Below are positions 1 through 7,236 of a DNA stretch of 36,839 bases, in pieces. This stretch comes from Vreelandella aquamarina (GTDB lineage: Bacteria > Pseudomonadota > Gammaproteobacteria > Pseudomonadales > Halomonadaceae): contig NZ_FODB01000041.1 of the NCBI RefSeq assembly GCF_900110265.1, forward strand, positions 1-36,839, in the 5' to 3' direction. The notes under the pieces were generated by a model. That model was not told where the DNA came from, made no database searches, and saw only the letters and a program-made list of their open reading frames with translations. Each line of letters begins with the position of its first letter. Position 1 is the stretch's first letter. Both the position numbers and the translations under genes were made by a program.

Positions 1-2
1 TC

Positions 3-281
3 GACGTGAAGCGCCCGTTGGAAGCGCTGGATCAATGGATGCGACGCCGACTACGTTGCGTGATCTGGCGGCAATGGAAGCGCCCACAAACCCGGCGCCG
101 GAAACTCCTGGCACTGGGTCTGGACGAGCAACGTGCCTGGAAGTCAGCGGGAAATGGTCGAGGCCCTTGGTGGAACGCCGGAGCGTCGCACATGAATCAG
201 GCCCTGCCACGGAAGTGGTTCGACCGTCTGGGTCTGATCTCGGTACTCGATACGGTAAGATGGCTTAGTCGTTCTTCATGA
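3..281 (+). CDS. ltrA: Group II intron reverse transcriptase/maturase, C-terminal fragment
   Basis: This is the C-terminal end of an intron-encoded protein that splices and mobilises its host intron; the 5' part is off the window. The visible residues carry the group II maturase C-terminal (GIIM) signature: LDQWMRRRLRCVIWRQWKR, then a lysine/arginine-rich stretch, LGLDEQRAWKSA, GRGPWWNAGASHMNQA and KWFDRLGLISVLD. These blocks bind intron RNA in this family (established knowledge). The frame is open at the left edge. The stop lies just before domain V, as in complete introns. The reverse transcriptase domain cannot be inspected here, so I cannot tell whether the element is active. Confidence 0.93.
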   Translation, partial: DVKRPLEALDQWMRRRLRCVIWRQWKRPQTRRRKLLALGLDEQRAWKSAGNGRGPWWNAGASHMNQALPRKWFDRLGLISVLDTVRWLSRSS

Positions 282-283
282 AC

Positions 284-353
284 CGCCGTGGTACGGAACC
301 GTATGCCCGGTGGTGTGGGAGGGCGCCGGGGGTGACCCCGGCCCCTACCCGAT
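284..353 (+). ncRNA. Group II intron domains V and VI
   Basis: The stretch after the maturase stop folds as domain V: outer arms ACCGCCG and CGGTGGT with an inner TACG/CGTA stem closed by GAAC. A second hairpin follows, CCGGGG-GTGA-CCCCGG, fitting domain VI, and then CTACCCGAT. Domain V is the catalytic core of the ribozyme in this family. The pairing was found by eye, and the branch-point adenosine of domain VI was not assigned. Confidence 0.75.
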
Positions 354-360
354 GATTCAT

Positions 361-1602
361 CTAGCGGGTGGCGGCGAAAGAGGCGGTGGTGGAGTGATCC
401 ACCGCATCCGCGAGCATTTCGGCGGTGATGGCGGAGAGCGTCCAGCCCAGGTGGCCGTGGCCCGTGTTGTAGAACACCGTCGGCAATTTGCCGGGGCCGA
501 CTTTGGGCAGCATATTCGGCAGCATTGGGCGCAGGCCCGCCCAAGGCACCACTCGCTGGGTACTCACGCCGGGGAAGCACTGCTCTACCCAGCGCACCAG
601 CGGCTGAATGCGGTCGTTACGAATATCGCGGTTCGCGCCGTTAAACTCAGCGGTACCGGCCACGCGGAAGCGGTCGTTGCCCAGGCGGCTGGTCACCAGT
701 TTGGTTTCGTCATCCAGCAAGCTCACCGTCGGTGCGGCCTGCTGTGAGGCTTCGTCGTCCAGCTGTACGGTGATGGAGTAGCCTTTGACCGGGTAGATGT
801 TAACGCGGTCACCCAGCTTTGCGGCCACCGCCCGGCTGCCGACCCCGGCGCACACCACCACGCTGTCGAAGCTTTGGCGTATTTCTTCCCCGTCGATTGA
901 AGCGCTGACCCAGGCGCTGTTCTCATCGGCGCCCAGGTCGGTCACCTGATGGCCGTAGTTCAGGCGCACGCCGCGTTTCGCAGCGGCTTTCGCCAGCCCA
1001 TTGGTGTACTTGTGAATATCCCCCGTGGCGTCACTTTCGGTAAAGAAACCTCCGTAATAGCTACCCGCCAGCGTGGGTTCGATGGCGCGCATTTCCTCCG
1101 GGGTCACGGCACGGCGCTCAAGCCCGCCTTGGTGCAGAAGCTGTGAGACCTTAGCGGCATGCTCGTAGCCCACTTTATCGCGGTAGATATGCAGAATGCC
1201 TTTCTGTTTCACGTCAAAATCGATCTGCTCGTCTCGCGCCCACTGAAACAGATGTTCCCGAGCCGCAATGGCGAGGCGCGTTGTTTCGGTGGTGTTGTCG
1301 GCATAGCGGGGAATGGAAGCGATGAACTCGGCAAACCAGCTCAGCTTGTGCCAGCTCGGGCGCGGGTTCACCAGCAGCGGGGCGTCGTTCTTGAGCATCC
1401 AGCGCAGGCCCTTGATGACCGTGGGCCAGTGGTTCCACACCTCTGCGTTGGAGGCAGACAGCTGCCCGCCGTTGGCAAACGAGGTTTCCATGGCGGCGTA
1501 GCGATGCTTTTCGAAGACGGTGACGTCGAAACCGCGCTTTACGAGGGCGTAGGCACTGGTGATGCCAGTGATCCCACCGCCAATGATGGCAATGCGTTGC
1601 AT
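361..1602 (-). CDS. dadA: FAD-dependent D-amino acid (or glycine) dehydrogenase, DadA family
   Basis: A 413-residue flavoprotein of the DadA family, which oxidatively deaminates D-amino acids to 2-oxo acids and passes electrons to the respiratory chain. It opens directly with the FAD-binding Rossmann motif (MQRIAIIGGGITGITSAYAL). It has NGGQLSASNAE after the first segment and the flavin-contacting tail motif YNTGHGHLGWTLS. Length is close to E. coli DadA (about 430). The start at 1602 was chosen because it places the GxGxxG motif at the N-terminus and has GGAGAG six bases upstream; the frame stays open further upstream through riboswitch RNA. The gene stands alone behind a tandem glycine riboswitch, so glycine is the likely inducer and perhaps a substrate. 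A glycine oxidase-like activity is therefore an alternative to classical D-alanine dehydrogenase. Confidence 0.88.
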   Translation of the reverse strand: MQRIAIIGGGITGITSAYALVKRGFDVTVFEKHRYAAMETSFANGGQLSASNAEVWNHWPTVIKGLRWMLKNDAPLLVNPRPSWHKLSWFAEFIASIPRYADNTTETTRLAIAAREHLFQWARDEQIDFDVKQKGILHIYRDKVGYEHAAKVSQLLHQGGLERRAVTPEEMRAIEPTLAGSYYGGFFTESDATGDIHKYTNGLAKAAAKRGVRLNYGHQVTDLGADENSAWVSASIDGEEIRQSFDSVVVCAGVGSRAVAAKLGDRVNIYPVKGYSITVQLDDEASQQAAPTVSLLDDETKLVTSRLGNDRFRVAGTAEFNGANRDIRNDRIQPLVRWVEQCFPGVSTQRVVPWAGLRPMLPNMLPKVGPGKLPTVFYNTGHGHLGWTLSAITAEMLADAVDHSTTASFAATR

Positions 1603-1670
1603 GAGTCTCTCCACAGATTGTATGAGCGTCGGGCGATACCCCCCGGCAAACATGTTTGCTAGGCGTACCC

Positions 1671-1862
1671 CTTCCGTCATGGAACCTGAGAGATTCACGC
1701 CGATGAGGTGGCGCTTGCTCCTTCGGTGGGCTGAGTGACGCAGTCATCAACCACTCTTCGGAACGTAATGGTAAAAACGTTAGCCGTTGCGGTCCGTTGG
1801 CCTGAGAGTTTCCGGGGTCGTTGCTCCTTCGGCGCTGGTGGCAGGCACCAGTCTCTCCCGCG
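1671..1862 (-). promoter_or_regulatory. Tandem glycine riboswitch
   Basis: Reading the minus strand, two aptamers follow one another between the promoter and dadA. Each has the conserved core CCGAAGGAGCAA (complement of about 1819-1832 and 1713-1727) and the downstream CTCTCAGG block (complement of 1801-1808 and 1685-1692). The first aptamer begins CGGGAGAGAC at 1860. The second closes with a TTCCG/CGGAA P1 stem (1759-1763 pairing with 1672-1676). These are the hallmark elements of the glycine riboswitch class, in its common two-aptamer form. It lies 69 bases before the dadA start. No clear terminator stem with a T-run follows, so translational control or activation is as likely as attenuation. 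Confidence 0.95.
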
Positions 1863-1867
1863 ATGGC

Positions 1868-1896
1868 ATACTGACGTTGTAACGCGACGGTGTTAA
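1868..1896 (-). promoter_or_regulatory. Candidate sigma70 promoter for riboswitch-dadA
   Basis: On the minus strand TTAACA (complement of 1891-1896) and CAGTAT (complement of 1868-1873) are separated by 17 bases. The -35 matches 5 of 6 consensus bases and the -10 is weak. The predicted transcript start falls around 1861, exactly where the first aptamer begins, which supports the call. Confidence 0.5.
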
Positions 1897-1998
1897 AAAG
1901 GGAATAGGCGAAAGGTGGAAACATGAGCAGCAGCTGCTTTGCCAGCCACCGCGTTTTCGCTGACAATAGCGAATCCCTTCGAGCAATGGAAAAAGCGC

Positions 1999-2292
1999 AT
2001 GCAGGCAAACGGATTTTTTGAGGGCATTGGCGAGGCGATTGGCGATGCGATCCGCATCGTGGTCGAGTTCTTGCTGGGTATCTTCACCAACTTTTTCGGT
2101 GCCTTCGACGACTTTATCGGCGGGCTGACGCGTTCGCTGGGGATTAATGACTCGTTTTTAAGCCTAGCCATACTGCTGATTGGCCTGCTGGTGCTATGGG
2201 GCGGGCTGCGTGCGTTTCTGCGTGGCTCCATCATTGGCGGCATTTTCCGCACGCTGATTGGGCTGTTTATCCTGTCGTGGCTGATGATGTAG
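1999..2292 (+). CDS. Small hydrophobic membrane protein of unknown function
   Basis: I do not recognise this 97-residue protein. It has an amphipathic glycine- and isoleucine-rich first half (EGIGEAIGDAIRIVVEFL), an FFGAFDDFIGG turn, and a strongly hydrophobic second half (FLSLAILLIGLLVLWGGL, then IIGGIFRTLIGLFILSWLMM). Two or three membrane segments are likely. The ATG at 1999 was chosen. A TTG at 1939 would add 20 less convincing residues, and neither has a strong ribosome binding site. The 3' end overlaps the convergent EamA transporter gene by 26 bases. Confidence 0.6.
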   Translation: MQANGFFEGIGEAIGDAIRIVVEFLLGIFTNFFGAFDDFIGGLTRSLGINDSFLSLAILLIGLLVLWGGLRAFLRGSIIGGIFRTLIGLFILSWLMM

Positions 2293-3178
2293 CGCCCCGA
2301 CCACCGACCCACGCTTGCGCAACGCCGCAGGCGATCACTAGCCCACAGCCGCTTAACTGCAAAGGCGAAAGCGCTTCGCCAAACAGGCTCCAGCCAAAAA
2401 TCACCACCGCCACCGGCTCACAGTAAGCCAGCGTGCCGTATAGCGCGGTGGGCAGGCGGTTAATCGCCATCACCGCACACAGCAGCGCCAAAAAACCGGG
2501 CACAAGGCCTGCAGCTAACAACCACGGTACTTGCCATGCGCTGGCGGTTAGCCCTGCTGGCTGCCATAGCGCAAACGGCAAGATCACCAGCGCCCCGACC
2601 GCCAACTGCCAGAAGGCGCAGGTGCGGTCATCCAAGTGGCGCGGCAATCGGCGGTTTGTCAGGATAAAACCGCTGTAAGCTAGCATGGCCGCTAAGCCAA
2701 AACCCATGCCAATCACGTCCTGCTGATCGTCCAGGTTGAGCCGAAACTCCTGCATCATCGCGAACCCAAACAGCGCCAAACCAATGAGCGAAACTTGCGC
2801 CGCTGCAAGCCGTTCGTTAAATAGCGCATGGGCCGCGATAGCCGCCACAATCGGCGCGAGATACACCATCAAAATGGCGTTGGCCATTTGGGTGTAGTTC
2901 ATCGCCTGCACGTAAAACAGGATGAACGCCGCCAGCAAACTACCGCTAATCACCACCTGCCGCCCTGGCAGTGTAGTGAGCCCTGCATGGCGTTTTGTCA
3001 GCAGTAAATAGCCGAGCAAAAACAGCGCCCCCAGCCCCAGCCGGTAGAAGGTAATGCTCTCTGCATTCAGCCCGGTGATGCGCGAGATCACGCCGATAGT
3101 GGCCATGCCCACGGCAGCCACTACCGCTAGCAATAGGCTGGAAGGAGCAATGGTGAGCGAGGGAGTCGGTAGTGGCAT
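2267..3178 (-). CDS. EamA/DMT-family transporter
   Basis: A 303-residue inner-membrane protein of the drug/metabolite transporter superfamily, which usually exports amino acids, amino-acid derivatives or similar small metabolites. The sequence is almost entirely hydrophobic segments. It has the two-fold repeat expected of two EamA domains: the first from about residue 10, with GVISRITGLNAESITFYRLGLG near its start, and the second after about residue 150 (AAMLAYSGFILTNRRLPRHLDD, with an AYCEPVAVVIFGWSLFGEAL motif near the end). Length fits the family norm of about 300. The start was placed at 3178 because AAGGA precedes it by nine bases; the longer open frame to 3259 adds a polar tail. It is divergent from the HPP gene across a 105-base gap. 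The substrate cannot be read from sequence. Confidence 0.85.
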   Translation of the reverse strand: MPLPTPSLTIAPSSLLLAVVAAVGMATIGVISRITGLNAESITFYRLGLGALFLLGYLLLTKRHAGLTTLPGRQVVISGSLLAAFILFYVQAMNYTQMANAILMVYLAPIVAAIAAHALFNERLAAAQVSLIGLALFGFAMMQEFRLNLDDQQDVIGMGFGLAAMLAYSGFILTNRRLPRHLDDRTCAFWQLAVGALVILPFALWQPAGLTASAWQVPWLLAAGLVPGFLALLCAVMAINRLPTALYGTLAYCEPVAVVIFGWSLFGEALSPLQLSGCGLVIACGVAQAWVGGRGATSSATTG

Positions 3179-3218
3179 GCTGGTCGTCCTTGAGCGAGTT
3201 TCATGAGCATATGACGCA

Positions 3219-3257
3219 TTGTCATTTGCTTCTTTGGTGCATTTTGTCATCATTTGC
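3219..3257. promoter_or_regulatory. Repeated TTGTCAT...TTTGC in divergent promoter region
   Basis: The 105-base gap between the divergent transporter and HPP genes carries TTGTCATTTGC at 3219 and TTGTCATCATTTGC at 3244, 25 bases apart. A shared regulator site is possible, but two short AT-rich copies are weak evidence. Confidence 0.25.
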
Positions 3258-3283
3258 ACTCTTTTTGTGCAAAGGCGAGTGCG

Positions 3284-3811
3284 ATGAAAACGTATCTTGG
3301 CAAGATGCGCGGAGAACGAACGCCGCGCCCCCGGGTAGGCTGGCGAGATGCCTGCTGGTCGTGGCTGGGTGCCTTTACTGGCATGGCGCTGATTTGCTGG
3401 CTAAGTGCCGAGTGGCTCTCCCAGCAGCTGTTGATCGTGGGCTCGTTCGGAGCAACCTCGGTGCTGATTTACGCCGCCCCGGAAAGCCCTTTTGCCCAGC
3501 CCAGCCATGTGCTGTTTGGCAGCGTGCTCTCTGCCTGTGTGGGCGTGGGCTGCTACCAACTGTTGGGGGCCACGCCGCTTTCCATGGCGTTGGCGGTGTC
3601 GCTCTCCATTTTGGTCATGCAGCTTACCCATACCGTTCACCCGCCAGGGGCTGCCGCTGCGCTGATTGCCGTGGCAGGCGGTGCCAGCGTGCATCAGTTG
3701 GGCTGGTGGTATCCGCTGATCCCCATTGGCGCAGGCTGCATCGTCATGCTGGTGGTGGCGATTCTGGTCAATAACCTGGCGCGCCACCGCCGCTATCCGC
3801 GCTACTGGTAG
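3284..3811 (+). CDS. HPP-family integral membrane protein
   Basis: A 175-residue protein of the HPP family, named for the conserved His-Pro-Pro seen here as HTVHPPGAAAALIAV near residue 120. Four hydrophobic segments follow a charged N-terminus (MKTYLGKMRGERTPRPR): FTGMALICWLSAEW, LIVGSFGATSVLIYA, VLSACVGVGCYQLLG plus SMALAVSLSILVMQL, and a C-terminal span ending LARHRRYPRYW. Some members have been linked to nitrite transport in plastids and cyanobacteria; that role is not established for this one. The ATG at 3284 has AAAGGCGA upstream and begins with a positive-inside tail. The stop overlaps the end of the convergent chaC gene by ten bases. Confidence 0.85.
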   Translation: MKTYLGKMRGERTPRPRVGWRDACWSWLGAFTGMALICWLSAEWLSQQLLIVGSFGATSVLIYAAPESPFAQPSHVLFGSVLSACVGVGCYQLLGATPLSMALAVSLSILVMQLTHTVHPPGAAAALIAVAGGASVHQLGWWYPLIPIGAGCIVMLVVAILVNNLARHRRYPRYW

Positions 3812-4389
3812 CGCTGTAGCTGCGCTTCCAGGGCAAAAATATGCGCATCTTCGGTGCCCAACTCGCGCAGCGCTTGGGCTAGGTTCAGCAAGTAAGCGCT
3901 GTTGGGGCCGCTGGGGCCATGGGCCTGGGCTATTTGCTGAGCGATATCGGCCAGCGGGGCATCGCCTAAAAACGCCGGGTTGTCTTCGCTGGCCAGATAA
4001 ATCAGCCCCTCGCTAGGCGCTTGGTCGGCGTCAGGGTTACCCGTTTCATCCAAAAACGTCAGCGTGACTTTTTCCCGCAGGTAGCCGTTTTTCTCCCGCA
4101 CATCCAACGGTGCGAGCACCTCTGGGGTGATGCGGTAGGCCATGCCGTGACACACCGCACCTTCGGCACGAATCAGCGTCGCCACTCGCCCCGGCGCGTC
4201 CGGCGTGCCGCGGTGGTCGTGGGAGCCCTGCCAGAAGCGCCGCGCCCAGCCGGTAATCGCTGCAGGCCGGCGCTCTAAATAGTCAAAATCGGCTTTCCAG
4301 ATCAGCGAACCGTAGCCAAAAAGCCAGATATCCGCATGGCCGTCGAAGAAGTTTCTTTGCTGGTTTAACGTCGTGGTATCAAGCAACAT
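3802..4389 (-). CDS. chaC: ChaC-type gamma-glutamylcyclotransferase
   Basis: A 195-residue cytosolic enzyme of the ChaC family, which degrades glutathione to 5-oxoproline and cysteinyl-glycine. Recognition rests on WLFGYGSLIWKADFDYLERR near the N-terminus (the YGSLxW substrate loop), RRFWQGSHDHRGTPDAPGRVATL, a catalytic-region glutamate in LDVREKNGYLREKV (the RExxGY block) and a tail with SGPNSAYLLNLAQALRELG. The start at 4389 was preferred. The open frame continues upstream to 4518 but only through the antisense of the neighbouring histone-deacetylase remnant. The ribosome binding site is poor. In this halophile the gene may recycle thiols, with no operon partner to refine this. Confidence 0.88.
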   Translation of the reverse strand: MLLDTTTLNQQRNFFDGHADIWLFGYGSLIWKADFDYLERRPAAITGWARRFWQGSHDHRGTPDAPGRVATLIRAEGAVCHGMAYRITPEVLAPLDVREKNGYLREKVTLTFLDETGNPDADQAPSEGLIYLASEDNPAFLGDAPLADIAQQIAQAHGPSGPNSAYLLNLAQALRELGTEDAHIFALEAQLQRYQ

Positions 4390-4427
4390 AAGCGATCTAC
4401 ATTTGTGACCAAAGTGGCTGCACGCGC

Positions 4428-4644
4428 ATGGCGTTAACGGTGGTTCATCATCCGGGTTATACGATTGATTTACCAGCCAGACGTGGTGCTCTATGACGCG
4501 GGCGTGGATGTGCATCACGACGACCGTCGAGGCTACCTCTCACTGAGCAGCGACGGCCTCTACGCCCGCGACCGCTATGTACTCGACCTGTGTCGCCACG
4601 CGGCCATTCCCGTGGCGGCGGCAGACGTACTGGCGGCTCATTAA
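4428..4644 (+). pseudogene. Histone deacetylase-family (acetoin utilisation/AphA-like) gene remnant
   Basis: Two fragments of one gene survive in different frames. The N-terminus, MALTVVHHPGYTIDLPA (4428-4478), matches the usual opening of bacterial class II-like deacetylases. From about 4471, in the +1 frame, comes the late-middle segment QPDVVLYDAGVDVHHDDRRG followed by SLSSDGLYARDRYVLDLCR, ending at a stop at 4642-4644. A normal member is around 300 residues, so more than 200 residues between the fragments are gone, including most of the zinc site. The join sits in CCAGCCAGAC, where both sides could supply CCAGCC/CAGCCA, suggesting deletion between short repeats. The tail IPVAAADVLAAH looks like a second join. 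Not functional. Confidence 0.8.
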
Positions 4645-4670
4645 CGCTCCGATTGAAAAGGATGAACGCG

Positions 4671-5534
4671 ATGCGCGCTATTTTTCTGGTCGATAACGGC
4701 TCTCTGCGGCCTCAGGCAACCCACAGCCTGCGCCGCGTGGCGGCAGCGTTGAGCGAGACGCTAGGGGAGACTGTTCAGGCGGCCTCGCTGTTGCACTCCA
4801 ATAAAATCCCCGCTGAAGAGGTCGACGGCATTCCCGCCATTACGTTAGGCCCCGCCGCCGAACGCAGCGCCGAGGCAGGCGCCACCGAGATTATCGTGCT
4901 GCCGTTTTTCTTCGGCCCCAGTAAAGCGCTAACGGGGTATTTGCCGGAGCGAATGGCCGCGTTGCAGGCACGCTTCCTTAACGTGTCGGTGCGGGTTGCG
5001 CAGCCGCTGGTGGATGAGCTGGGGAATAACGACCTGCGCCTGGCCGCTCTGCTGGCCGATCACGTGCGCGCGCAGTTGCCCGATCGGCAGGCGGCCAGGG
5101 TGACACTGGTAGACCACGGCAGCCCGCTGCCGGAAGTCACTGCCGTACGCAACCGCTTGGCGGGGCAGCTCAGCGCGCTTCTGGCCGATGACGTGCGCTG
5201 CGTGGCGGCGGCCTCTATGGAGCGACGTGACGGCGACGAGTACCGCTTTAACGAGCCGCTATTGGAGCGCCTGCTGGATACTCCCGAATTCAGCAGCGGC
5301 CACGTGGTGCTGGCCATGCTGTTTCTCTCGCCTGGTCGCCATGCCGGGGAAGGTGGCGACATTGCCGAGATTTGCGCCGCCGCCGAACAGCGCCACCCAG
5401 GCCTGCGGGTGCGGCCGACGGCGCTGGTGGGCGAGCATCCTGCGATTGTCGATATCCTGGCCACGCGACTTCGCCAAGCACTTGATGGCGAACGCTTTCT
5501 ACTGGAAATGCCCGCCCAGCCGCCAAACGCCTGA
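4671..5534 (+). CDS. CbiX/SirB-like sirohydrochlorin chelatase family protein
   Basis: A 287-residue protein with two CbiX-type halves. Such chelatases insert Co or Fe into sirohydrochlorin in cobalamin or siroheme synthesis. The first half begins AIFLVDNGSLRPQAT and runs through IIVLPFFFGPSKALTGYLPER. The second begins RVTLVDHGSPLPEVTAVRNRL and has VVLAMLFLSPGRHAGEGGDI. The motif that normally reads GHGSR carries His only in the second half; the first half has Asn (DNGS). The metal-binding site may therefore be half degenerate. The ATG at 4671 was chosen because GAAAAGG lies 9-10 bases upstream; the ATG at 4662 abuts that site. No other tetrapyrrole gene is nearby, so the substrate is open. 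Confidence 0.75.
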   Translation: MRAIFLVDNGSLRPQATHSLRRVAAALSETLGETVQAASLLHSNKIPAEEVDGIPAITLGPAAERSAEAGATEIIVLPFFFGPSKALTGYLPERMAALQARFLNVSVRVAQPLVDELGNNDLRLAALLADHVRAQLPDRQAARVTLVDHGSPLPEVTAVRNRLAGQLSALLADDVRCVAAASMERRDGDEYRFNEPLLERLLDTPEFSSGHVVLAMLFLSPGRHAGEGGDIAEICAAAEQRHPGLRVRPTALVGEHPAIVDILATRLRQALDGERFLLEMPAQPPNA

Positions 5535-5578
5535 TGACCGGAAACGCGCCGGGGAGATGTAACGCCGCCCAAAGGCGC

Positions 5579-5602
5579 GTAGAATCGCGTGCTTTTGCAC
5601 GC
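5579..5602 (+). promoter_or_regulatory. TAGAAT -10-like box followed by a perfect hairpin before ybiT
   Basis: TAGAAT at 5579-5584 is a good -10 hexamer, without a convincing -35. It is followed at 5587-5602 by GCGTGC-TTTT-GCACGC, a perfect 6-bp stem that would lie at the 5' end of the ybiT leader. It may be a leader hairpin; a terminator for the upstream gene is less likely because no T-run follows. Confidence 0.35.
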
Positions 5603-5648
5603 ATGTCGCTCCTCCATCAGGGCTATGTCGCCAACCAGGGTCTCTATC

Positions 5649-7235
5649 TTGATCGCCACCGCCAACATCACCATGCAGTTTGGGGCCAAGCCCCTGTTCG
5701 AAAATGTTTCCGTCAAGTTCAATAACGGCCATCGCTACGGTTTGATTGGCGCCAACGGCTGCGGTAAGTCCACCTTCATGAAAATCCTCGGCGGCGAGCT
5801 GGAGCCCTCTTCAGGTCAGGTGATGCTGGACAGCAGTACGCGGCTGGGCAAGCTGCGTCAGGACCAGTTTGCCTATGAGAACGAGCGGGTGATCGACACC
5901 GTCATCATGGGCAACGCCGAGCTATGGAAAGTGGCCGCCGAGCGCGAGCGCATCTACTCGCTACCTGAGATGAGTGAAGAAGACGGCATGGCCGTAGCGG
6001 ATTTAGAAGTTCGCTTTGCTGAGCTGGATGGCTACACCGCCGAGTCCCGCGCGGGCGAGCTGCTGCTTGGCCTGGGTATTCCCATCGAACAGCACACCGG
6101 CCCCATGAGCGAAGTCGCTCCCGGCTGGAAACTGCGCGTGCTGCTGGCCCAGGCACTGTTCTCCGACCCGGACGTACTGCTGCTGGACGAACCTACCAAC
6201 CACCTGGACATCAACACCATCCGCTGGCTGGAAGATATTCTGAAAGCGCGCAGCAGCACCATGGTGATCATTTCCCACGACCGCCACTTTCTGAACAGCG
6301 TCTGCACCCACATGGCCGACCTGGATTACGGCGAGATCACCCTGTTCCCCGGTAACTACGACGACTACATGACGGCGGCCACCGCTGCGCGTGAGCGTCA
6401 GCATGCCGACAACGCCAAGAAAAAAGCGCAAATTGCCGAGCTTCAGCAGTTCGTCAGCCGCTTCTCGGCGAACGCTTCCAAGGCCAAGCAGGCCACCTCC
6501 CGGGCGCGGCAGATCGACAAGATCAAGCTGGAAGACATCAAGCCCTCCAGCCGCGTCAGTCCGTTCATTCGTTTCGACCAGAACAAGAAGATTCACCGCA
6601 ACGCGGTAAACGTCGATGCGATTACCAAAGGCTACGACGGCGAACCGCTGTTCAAGCGTTTTTCCATGACCGTGGAAGCGGGCGAGCGGATTGCCATTAT
6701 CGGCCCCAACGGCATTGGTAAAACCACCCTGCTGAAAACCCTGGCCGGTGACCTGCGCCCCGATGCTGGCGAAGTGAAGTGGACCGATGCCGCCGAGCTT
6801 GGCGTATTCGCCCAGGACCACGCCGATGACTTTGCTAATGACGCCACGCTGTTTGAGTGGATGGGCCAGTGGACCAAAGGCGGCGAACAGGTGGTACGCG
6901 GCGCGTTGGGCCGCATGCTGTTCTCCAGCGACGACATCAACAAGTCGGTGAAGGTGATCTCTGGGGGCGAGCAAGGGCGGATGCTGTTCGGTAAGTTAAC
7001 GCTCACCAATCCCAACGTGCTGCTGATGGACGAGCCCACCAACCACCTGGACATGGAATCCATCGAAGCGCTCAACCTGGCGCTGGAGAACTATCCTGGC
7101 ACGCTGCTGTTCGTTAGCCACGACCGGGAGTTTGTCTCCAGCCTCGCCACCCGCATTATCGACATGCAGCCGGAGGGCATCGTCGACTTCAGCGGCAGCT
7201 ACGACGACTACCTGCGTAGCCAAGGCGTGGTATGA
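5649..7235 (+). CDS. ybiT: ABC-F family ATPase YbiT
   Basis: A 528-residue ABC-F protein with two fused nucleotide-binding domains and no membrane segment. ABC-F proteins act on ribosomes, and YbiT is the E. coli orthologue. Domain 1 has Walker [13 protein letters not shown], a degenerate signature [16 protein letters not shown] and Walker [14 protein letters not shown]. The linker [20 protein letters not shown] follows. Domain 2 has Walker [10 protein letters not shown], signature [14 protein letters not shown] and Walker [14 protein letters not shown]. The match to E. coli YbiT is very close throughout. The start was set at TTG 5649 because the protein then begins [11 protein letters not shown] in register with E. 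coli YbiT, with CAGGG about ten bases upstream. An ATG at 5625 is the alternative. It ends one base before the convergent ZipA-like gene. Confidence 0.92.
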   Translation: MIATANITMQFGAKPLFENVSVKFNNGHRYGLIGANGCGKSTFMKILGGELEPSSGQVMLDSSTRLGKLRQDQFAYENERVIDTVIMGNAELWKVAAERERIYSLPEMSEEDGMAVADLEVRFAELDGYTAESRAGELLLGLGIPIEQHTGPMSEVAPGWKLRVLLAQALFSDPDVLLLDEPTNHLDINTIRWLEDILKARSSTMVIISHDRHFLNSVCTHMADLDYGEITLFPGNYDDYMTAATAARERQHADNAKKKAQIAELQQFVSRFSANASKAKQATSRARQIDKIKLEDIKPSSRVSPFIRFDQNKKIHRNAVNVDAITKGYDGEPLFKRFSMTVEAGERIAIIGPNGIGKTTLLKTLAGDLRPDAGEVKWTDAAELGVFAQDHADDFANDATLFEWMGQWTKGGEQVVRGALGRMLFSSDDINKSVKVISGGEQGRMLFGKLTLTNPNVLLMDEPTNHLDMESIEALNLALENYPGTLLFVSHDREFVSSLATRIIDMQPEGIVDFSGSYDDYLRSQGVV

Positions 7236-7236
7236 G

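Larger units (their letters stand above)
1..353 (+). mobile_element. Group II intron, 3' part (truncated by window edge)
   Basis: The window opens inside a bacterial group II intron. It contains the end of the maturase reading frame (stop at 279-281) followed by a compact GC-rich structured tail ending in CTACCCGAT. That layout, maturase C-terminus then domains V and VI then a 3' end in -AT/-AC, is the standard 3' end of a retroelement-type intron. The 3' boundary is placed at about 353 from the CCGAT ending. The first exon base is then about 8 nt from the dadA stop codon on the other strand. The 5' end and most of the ribozyme are outside the window. The domain V sequence resembles class C introns, but class assignment by eye is tentative. 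Confidence 0.85.

Noticed and set aside
1600-1698. N-terminal extension of dadA to 1698
   Set aside because: The extension would translate the second glycine aptamer and the leader. The GxGxxG motif and GGAGAG site support the start at 1602.
1923-2021. 32-codon frame starting at ATG 1923 with GGTGGAA upstream
   Set aside because: It overlaps the small membrane protein in another frame and its translation shows no feature. The binding site may be chance.
6003-6974. 323-codon open frame on the minus strand
   Set aside because: Antisense of the ybiT coding region; Val/Gly/Leu-rich translation with no motif.
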